38,047 bases of DNA from Syntrophaceae bacterium UBA1062. GTDB lineage: Bacteria; Desulfobacterota; Desulfomonilia; UBA1062. The position numbers were made by a program, and so were the translations under genes. The notes under the pieces were generated by a model. It made no database searches, was not told the DNA's origin, and worked only from the letters and a program-made list of their open reading frames with translations. The stretch is from assembly GCA_002316295.1 (NCBI GenBank), contig DCDF01000199.1, positions 1 to 38,047 on the forward strand, written 5' to 3'. Of the stretch, positions 33,071 through 38,047 are shown one piece after another (positions within the stretch are counted from its first letter, which is position 1; each line of letters begins with the position of its first letter).

Positions 33071-34279
33071 TCATTCTTCGGAATCGACAGGTATCCTCGG
33101 ATAATAGCGAAGCTTTCTCGGAACGATGACTCTCAGAAACACCGGACCGATAAAGGTGGTGAACAGGACAACGAGCAGCAGCGAGGAAAAGATATTTCCG
33201 GGCAGGGCGCCGCACATCAGCCCGATATTGCCGCAGATAAGACCCACTTCTCCTCTGGGTATCATTCCTGCACCGACGAAAAGCCTGTTTTCCCTGTCTC
33301 CAGCGATGGCGATGCCGCTTGCAAGCTTACCCGCAACGGCGCAGAAGAGCAGAGCGGCGCTCAGGGAGAGAATCGAAAGGTTTCCCGGCTCGAACGGATT
33401 CAGGAGCGTGAGGTCCATCTTTGTGCCGATGAGGACGAAGAACAGGGATGCAAATACGCTGATGAAGGGGCTGAATGCGGCGGAAATATGTTTTCTGACC
33501 TTTGATTCCGAGAGTGAGAGGCCTGCTATGAACGCGCCCACGATAACATTGAGCCCGATCGATGCTGCGCCGTAAGAGAGGAGCATGAGAAAGGCAAAGC
33601 TCGTCATGGCTGTCCCGTTATCTCCATAGGACTGCTCCATGAAGATCATGAGGCGGGAAGCAAGGGGACGGACCGCGATGAGAACAAGGGAGAAAAACGC
33701 GATGATCATGAACGAGAGCATCAGAATATTGCCGGCGGAAACCCTTTCGCCAAAGGCCACGCCCGAGATTATGGTCAGGATGAGGAGGCCCAGCACATCA
33801 TCGAGCACGGCCGCATTCAAGATGATTTTGCTTCCCTTGGTGCCGATGATCCCCAGCTCGTTGAGGACTTCAGCCGTTATTCCGACGCTGGTGGCCGTGA
33901 GGGATGCGCCCACGAAAAGCCCGACGAGAGGTGAGAGGCCGAAGAGCATGGATACCCCGTATGCGAGACCGAACGGCGTAACGACTCCCAAGAGAGCGAC
34001 CCCGGCTGAGGCGGGGCCGACGTTGATGATGTCTCTCATGCGTATTTCCATTCCCACTGAGAACAGCAGCGCGCTCAGGCCCACCTGCCCCAGAAGTTCG
34101 AGCATCTCCTCATAATCCTCCCAGAAGGGGATGCCCTGATGAAACAGCAGACCCAGCAAAGCTCCGGCCGCAAGCTCTCCGAGTATGGCCGGCTGATCGA
34201 GGTGAACCGCCAGCCATCCGCCGACCACCCCGGCTGCAATCAATGCGCAAAGAGTGAGAAAAATTCCGCCTGGCTCCAC
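33071..34279 (-). CDS. CPA2-family cation:proton antiporter
   Basis: A roughly 402-residue integral membrane protein with 11-13 hydrophobic helices. It carries LDQPAILGELAAGALLGL, FSVGMEIRM, GASLTATSVGITAEVL and the two-Asp motif VLDDVLGLL, as in NapA/Kef-type exchangers. GAGMIPRGEVGLI near the C-terminus is also conserved. No RCK/TrkA-N domain follows, so it is not a full Kef system. It would exchange Na+ or K+ for H+. GTG 34279 follows GGGGATAACA and begins just before the first helix; the frame also has GTG at 34345 without a ribosome site. Confidence 0.85.
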   Translation of the reverse strand: MEPGGIFLTLCALIAAGVVGGWLAVHLDQPAILGELAAGALLGLLFHQGIPFWEDYEEMLELLGQVGLSALLFSVGMEIRMRDIINVGPASAGVALLGVVTPFGLAYGVSMLFGLSPLVGLFVGASLTATSVGITAEVLNELGIIGTKGSKIILNAAVLDDVLGLLILTIISGVAFGERVSAGNILMLSFMIIAFFSLVLIAVRPLASRLMIFMEQSYGDNGTAMTSFAFLMLLSYGAASIGLNVIVGAFIAGLSLSESKVRKHISAAFSPFISVFASLFFVLIGTKMDLTLLNPFEPGNLSILSLSAALLFCAVAGKLASGIAIAGDRENRLFVGAGMIPRGEVGLICGNIGLMCGALPGNIFSSLLLVVLFTTFIGPVFLRVIVPRKLRYYPRIPVDSEE

Positions 34280-34444
34280 TGTTATCCCCGGGCGACCGCA
34301 CGTGGCAGGCTTTGAGGTATACAGGATCTGAACAGCATCTCTCACTGAATGCCGCGTGTTTGATATGGGTTAAGGATACGGATGGGCGTGAGGATATCAA
34401 GCAGCCGGGTATCACCTGAAGAACCGCTGATTCCCACAGATATA

Positions 34445-34472
34445 TTGCAATCATGAAACAAGGTTTTATTAT
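34445..34472 (+). promoter_or_regulatory. candidate sigma-70 promoter for the RsbRD-like gene
   Basis: TTGCAA (34445-34450) and TATTAT (34467-34472) are 16 bases apart in an AT-rich patch, about 80 bases before the gene at 34552. Confidence 0.45.
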
Positions 34473-34551
34473 ATAAATGGATACTCTGCAGTCGGGACTC
34501 CGTTCGTGGCGGAACAGTTTTTGAAATCGCCGATACGCAAGAGGATAAAGG

Positions 34552-35037
34552 ATGATCTATTCCAGACTGATTAAGCTGATTGAGGACAACGCGAACGAGC
34601 TCACCGATCGGGTATACAGGGACATCCTCACCCAGGAGGAGACAAAGAGCTACCGTACACTCCCGGAAAATGTCGTCCGTGACCGCATCTTTGACGTATA
34701 CAGCAGGCTGGACTCATGGCTCGTCAAAGAAAAGCATACCGGCGAGGTGCAGAGGTCCTACACCGATCTCGGAAGGAAGCGATTCAAGGAGGGAATCCCC
34801 CTGCACGAAGTGATTATGGCCCTGATGCTCATCAAACGCCACCTCTGGCTCTATGTAAGGGAGAATCATTTTTTTGACTCCACCTATCAATGCTTCCAGG
34901 CCCTGGAAATGAACAACCAGGTCGTTCTGTTTTTCGACCGGGCCGTCTTCTTCACTATAATAGGATATGAGGATGCGTCGAGCAGTTCCACGGGCGGCGG
35001 ACAGGGTGTTTTCTCCCGGTTTTTGAAGAAAAAATGA
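34552..35037 (+). CDS. RsbRD N-terminal-domain-like sensor protein
   Basis: A 161-residue, mostly helical soluble protein. LIKLIEDNANELTDRVYRDIL, then RIFDVYSRLDSWL, then GIPLHEVIMALMLIKRHLWLYV follows the RsbT co-antagonist RsbRD N-terminal domain pattern. Such domains sense signals at the front of histidine kinases or STAS proteins, but here nothing follows except a Ser/Gly linker and a basic tail (FSRFLKKK). It may be a stand-alone sensor or partner protein. GAGG lies seven bases before ATG 34552. Confidence 0.7.
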   Translation: MIYSRLIKLIEDNANELTDRVYRDILTQEETKSYRTLPENVVRDRIFDVYSRLDSWLVKEKHTGEVQRSYTDLGRKRFKEGIPLHEVIMALMLIKRHLWLYVRENHFFDSTYQCFQALEMNNQVVLFFDRAVFFTIIGYEDASSSSTGGGQGVFSRFLKKK

Positions 35038-35058
35038 GGATGCTCCCGCCGGCGATGT

Positions 35059-35526
35059 CTAGGGAATGGACGCGTCTTCTTCAGCGAAATCAAAGGAGAC
35101 ATTGATCTTGAAGACGCGCTTGGCGGGAAGGTCGAGAATTTCCGTTCCGAGCCTGTCCTGAATCTCCCGGATGATCTCCCGCGCCCTTGCGGCATTCGGG
35201 GTAATCAGAGTAAACCAGCAGTTGGGGTGTCCCGAGCGGACATAGTTGTGCGTCACCTCGTCATATGAATTGACAAGGGATGCGTAGTCATCGATCCTGT
35301 CAAGAGGAACCTCGACGGCGCAGAGGGTTGAATACCAGCCCAGGCTTCCCGGGCTGATGACAGCGCCTATTCTCCGAATCAAACCGGTATCCTTGAGGCG
35401 GCGCACTCTTTCCAGCGCCTCTTCTTCGGTGATTCCAACCTCACGGGCGATGTGAAGGAAAGGACGCTCGTGAAGAGGGAAGGCGTTGCTGATGAGGGTG
35501 AGGATTTTTCTGTCTGTTCTATCCAT
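35059..35526 (-). CDS. siroheme decarboxylase subunit (AhbA/AhbB, Lrp-like)
   Basis: A 155-residue Lrp/AsnC-like protein. An N-terminal winged helix (MDRTDRKILTLISNAFPLHERPFLHIAREVGITEEEALERVRRL) is followed by a RAM-like domain containing VTHNYVRSGHPNCWFTLITP, the motif where AhbA/AhbB His residues act on siroheme. Family knowledge: AhbA and AhbB form a heterodimer that removes two acetate carboxyls from siroheme. Only one subunit is encoded here, and which it is cannot be settled. It lies 84 bases downstream of ahbD on the same strand, supporting a haem role over gene regulation. Confidence 0.82.
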   Translation of the reverse strand: MDRTDRKILTLISNAFPLHERPFLHIAREVGITEEEALERVRRLKDTGLIRRIGAVISPGSLGWYSTLCAVEVPLDRIDDYASLVNSYDEVTHNYVRSGHPNCWFTLITPNAARAREIIREIQDRLGTEILDLPAKRVFKINVSFDFAEEDASIP

Positions 35527-35610
35527 GCACGCGCTGTCTTTCTGACCGGCCGGGGGCGGTTCCGGGAAAGCGACCCTGATTGCACGATGCAGTACAAATT
35601 CCGGGAGCGG

Positions 35611-36600
35611 TCAGTTTCTGAACCAGCATATGGGATCCTGTTCCGTGAGATCGCCGAGCATCTCGAAGGCGCGCGCCCTGCAGCCTCCGCATGTCTTCCG
35701 ATGGCTGCAGGAGCCGCATTTACCCTTGAGAGATGACTCATCCTGAAGGACGCGAAGGGTGTGAGACCGCTCCCATGCCGCGCAGAAACCGTCTTCACGG
35801 ATATTTCCGCATGGTATCTGGAGAAAGCCGCACGGCTGAATGACGCCGGTCGATGAGACGAACCCGAATTCGCTTCCCGCAAGGCAGCCTTTCGAGTGGA
35901 CCGGATCACCCCGCTCCGCGAGGATGCGGAAGAACTGAGGGGCGCAGGTGGCCTTGCATTCCATCCTGGCCGCCCGATATACGCTATGGAAGCCTTCAAG
36001 CATCGAACGGTACTCTCTGACCGTCGCCGGCTCCATGTCCTGGCCCCGCCCGGTGGGAACGAGGAAGAAGACGTGCCAGGCAATGACGCCCAGTGACTCG
36101 AGGAGGTCGGGAAACGCATCCATCTGCATGACGTTCATGGCGGCGACCGTGGTGTTGACCTGAACAGGAACACCCTTTTCGACGAGGTTTCGGATGCCGC
36201 GTAGAGCGAGAACGAATGCTCCGTCTCTGCCCCTGAAGCGATCGTGCATCTCCGGGGTGACCCCGTCGAGGCTCACCGAGACCCGGACGATCCCTGATTC
36301 TTTTATCCGAACCGCAACCTCTGGCGTGACAAGTGAGCCGTTGGAGGCGAGCGTCATTCTCATCCCGAGACCGGTGCCGAAGCGCGCGAGATCGAACACA
36401 TCGGGGCGCATCAGGGACTCGCCGCCCGAAAGGATCACCAGCTTTGTCCCCGCGGAACCGAGTTCCCGGAGGAGTGCGCGGCCTTCATCGGTTGTGAGCT
36501 CGCCCTGTTTGGGCTCGCTGGTGGCCGAAGCCCGGCAGTGCAGGCAGTTCAGGTTACAGGAGGAGGTCGTCTCCCAGGCAAGAATGCGTGGTGCTTTCAT
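35611..36600 (-). CDS. ahbD: AhbD-type radical SAM haem synthase (Fe-coproporphyrin III decarboxylase)
   Basis: A 329-residue radical SAM protein with N-terminal C15-x3-C19-x2-C22 (SCNLNCLHC), SGGESLMRPDVFDLA and VSLDGVTPEMHDRFRG. A C-terminal SPASM-type Cys cluster reads CGSCSHRKTCGGCRARAFEM...DPICWF. AhbD converts Fe-coproporphyrin III to haem by two radical decarboxylations. ATG 36600 overlaps the hemB stop (ATGA), and the siroheme decarboxylase-like gene follows, so haem synthesis is the best reading. Other SPASM proteins such as NirJ-like or AhbC enzymes are close relatives, so the exact step is not fully certain. Confidence 0.82.
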   Translation of the reverse strand: MKAPRILAWETTSSCNLNCLHCRASATSEPKQGELTTDEGRALLRELGSAGTKLVILSGGESLMRPDVFDLARFGTGLGMRMTLASNGSLVTPEVAVRIKESGIVRVSVSLDGVTPEMHDRFRGRDGAFVLALRGIRNLVEKGVPVQVNTTVAAMNVMQMDAFPDLLESLGVIAWHVFFLVPTGRGQDMEPATVREYRSMLEGFHSVYRAARMECKATCAPQFFRILAERGDPVHSKGCLAGSEFGFVSSTGVIQPCGFLQIPCGNIREDGFCAAWERSHTLRVLQDESSLKGKCGSCSHRKTCGGCRARAFEMLGDLTEQDPICWFRN

Positions 36601-37568
36601 GAAAGGATCTCTGCGATTCTGCATGCGAAATAGGTGATGATCATGTCTGCCCCGGCTCTCTTGATGGAGGTGACGCTTTCCATAATACACACGTCTTCAG
36701 AGAGCCAGCCGCGCTCGGACGCCGCCTTGATCATGGAATATTCGCCCGAAACCTGATAGGCGCACAGGGGCTCGTCAAACTCGTCCGCAGCCAGGCGGAT
36801 GACGTCCAGATAGGGCATCGCGGGCTTCACCATGATGATGTCCGCGCCTTCCTCCACGTCGAGCCGTATTTCCCTCAATGCCTCGCGCACGTTGGCCGGG
36901 TCCATCTGATAGCCTCTGCGGTCGCCGAAGGCCGGCGCGGACCCGGCGGCCTCGCGGAACGGACCGTAGAAGCCGGAGGCATATTTAGCCGAGTAGCTCA
37001 TGATGGGGGTATGCTCGAACCCGCTCTCATCCAGTGCTTCCCGGATGACGCCGACTCTCCCGTCCATCATGTCGGAAGGGGCGATAATGTCTGCACCTGC
37101 CTTGGCGTGCGACAGGGCTGTCTTTGCCAGCACCTCCAGCGTCTCGTCGTTCTCCACCTCGCCCTTCTCGTTGAGAACGCCGCAGTGACCGTGGCTGGTA
37201 TACTCGCACAGGCAGACATCGGTGATGACCAGGAGATCGGGGGCGAGGTCCTTGATTCTTTTCACCGCCTGCTGTACCACACCGTCGCTCTTGTGCGCCC
37301 CGGTGCCGAACTTGTCCTTCTTCCCGGGGATGCCGAAGAGCAGCACGGCCGGTATCTTCCTGGACACGGCCTCCCGGACCGCGCCTGAGAGCTGGTCGGG
37401 CGAATATCTGAACTGGCCGGGCATGGCATCGATGGGTTCCTTGACGGATCTCCCTTCTTTGATGAAGAGGGGATAGATGAGATCATCCACACTGACAGAG
37501 GTTTCCCTGACCATCCTCCGCAGCGTGGAATTCATTCTGAGCCTCCGGGGCCTCTGCTCTGGAAACAT
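36597..37568 (-). CDS. hemB: delta-aminolevulinic acid dehydratase (porphobilinogen synthase)
   Basis: A 323-residue HemB. The Zn-site motif DVCLCEYTSHGHCG with three Cys is present, with active-site lysines in MSYSAKYASGFYGPFREAAGS and IIMVKPAMPYLDVIR. It condenses two ALA molecules to porphobilinogen, the common precursor for siroheme, haem and corrinoids. ATG 37568 follows GGGAG; upstream frame extension lacks a ribosome site. It is the first gene of hemB-ahbD-ahbA/B-like. Confidence 0.97.
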   Translation of the reverse strand: MFPEQRPRRLRMNSTLRRMVRETSVSVDDLIYPLFIKEGRSVKEPIDAMPGQFRYSPDQLSGAVREAVSRKIPAVLLFGIPGKKDKFGTGAHKSDGVVQQAVKRIKDLAPDLLVITDVCLCEYTSHGHCGVLNEKGEVENDETLEVLAKTALSHAKAGADIIAPSDMMDGRVGVIREALDESGFEHTPIMSYSAKYASGFYGPFREAAGSAPAFGDRRGYQMDPANVREALREIRLDVEEGADIIMVKPAMPYLDVIRLAADEFDEPLCAYQVSGEYSMIKAASERGWLSEDVCIMESVTSIKRAGADMIITYFACRIAEILS

Positions 37569-37623
37569 GACATTCTCCCTTTGTGCAGAACTGTGGTTCT
37601 TTCGTCGAAAACCGGATCGCATA

Positions 37624-37653
37624 TTTATACAGTCTCAAAGGCATGCGATGCAA
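37624..37653 (-). promoter_or_regulatory. candidate sigma-70 promoter of the haem operon
   Basis: On the minus strand TTGCAT (37653-37648) and TATAAA (37629-37624) are 18 bases apart, about 56 bases before the hemB start. Confidence 0.45.
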
Positions 37654-37666
37654 GCGGGGAAAACGA

Positions 37667-38047
37667 TCAGAGCAGGTTGACATCGTGGAAGCGCTCGAAA
37701 ATGAGCAGAATCAGGTACACCAGGGGGAACCACATCACGCTGAAAAACGATCTGCGGAAAAGCCGGGTGTTGATGGTGTACATGGGCAGGTCGTGATAAA
37801 GCGAAGGCCTGAGGATGAACATGGGTGTTCTCGCCCGGTACTCCTCGAAGGCCCGGCCGTGGGTCTTGAGCAGATTCTTCTCTTCCGCCCGGATGACAAA
37901 GGGATAGTACACGACGAACATCACGCCGATGATGGACAGTATCAAGATGTTTTTCGAAACCAGGCCTATGCCGATGGCCCCGATGAAGCTGAAGAGATAC
38001 AGGGGATTTCTGACGACGGAGTAGGGGCCCTCGGTAATGAGATTTTT
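37667..38047 (-). CDS. isoprenylcysteine carboxyl methyltransferase (ICMT)-family membrane protein, partial
   Basis: The 5' end lies beyond the window; 126 codons are visible. The motif TEGPYSVVRNPLYL followed by a hydrophobic helix and EEKNLLKTHGRAFEEYRARTP is the SAM-binding signature of the ICMT/PEMT-like membrane methyltransferase superfamily. Two further hydrophobic stretches follow, the last (FFSVMWFPLVYLILLIF) close to the C-terminus. Bacterial members methylate varied substrates, so the target is unknown. It ends about 100 bases before hemB on the same strand. Confidence 0.8.
   Translation of the reverse strand, partial: KNLITEGPYSVVRNPLYLFSFIGAIGIGLVSKNILILSIIGVMFVVYYPFVIRAEEKNLLKTHGRAFEEYRARTPMFILRPSLYHDLPMYTINTRLFRRSFFSVMWFPLVYLILLIFERFHDVNLL

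Overview
The window looks like a chromosomal segment of an anaerobic deltaproteobacterium (Desulfobacterota). This is inferred from gene families, not from a marker gene. The main clues are hemB next to an AhbD-type radical SAM haem synthase and an AhbA/AhbB-like siroheme decarboxylase (the haem route of sulfate reducers and archaea), a complete N-type ATPase operon, the rplU-rpmA-obgE-proB-proA-nadD-rsfS-rlmH block, and -24/-12 (sigma-54) promoters. Base composition is GC-rich in genes, with short AT-rich islands at promoters. No IS element, phage gene, CRISPR array, tRNA or rRNA was seen.

Layout. (1) 1-12.4 kb is a polyamine region. It holds the 3' end of an agmatinase gene, carboxynorspermidine/carboxyspermidine dehydrogenase and decarboxylase, and arginine decarboxylase on the plus strand. 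Facing them are an XRE-cupin regulator, speD and speE on the minus strand, followed by a potABCD uptake operon with a DUF364-type gene at its end. (2) 12.6-17.2 kb holds two unknown small genes leading into nadC-nadA-nadB (de novo NAD). (3) 17.2-18.4 kb has two near-identical sigma-54 promoters, each with an IHF-like site at the same distance. The first drives a zinc-ribbon small protein. The second drives a short, highly structured transcript that ends in a strong intrinsic terminator just before the rplU promoter. (4) 18.4-23.7 kb is the rplU...rlmH housekeeping operon, followed by a DUF6064 membrane protein gene. (5) 24.6-31.3 kb (minus) is an N-ATPase operon in the order atpDCQRBEFAG, without a delta gene. 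(6) 31.7-38 kb carries a KamA-family radical SAM gene, a CPA2 antiporter, an RsbRD-like sensor-domain protein, a haem operon (hemB-ahbD-ahbA/B-like) and a partial isoprenylcysteine methyltransferase-like gene.

How it works together. Arginine is decarboxylated to agmatine and hydrolysed to putrescine. Putrescine can be aminopropylated either with decarboxylated SAM (SpeD/SpeE) or through aspartate semialdehyde (carboxyspermidine dehydrogenase/decarboxylase), while PotABCD imports polyamines. Having both routes to spermidine plus import in one 12-kb block is unusual. The most original signal is the duplicated sigma-54 promoter module and the candidate ~335-nt structured RNA at 17948-18282.
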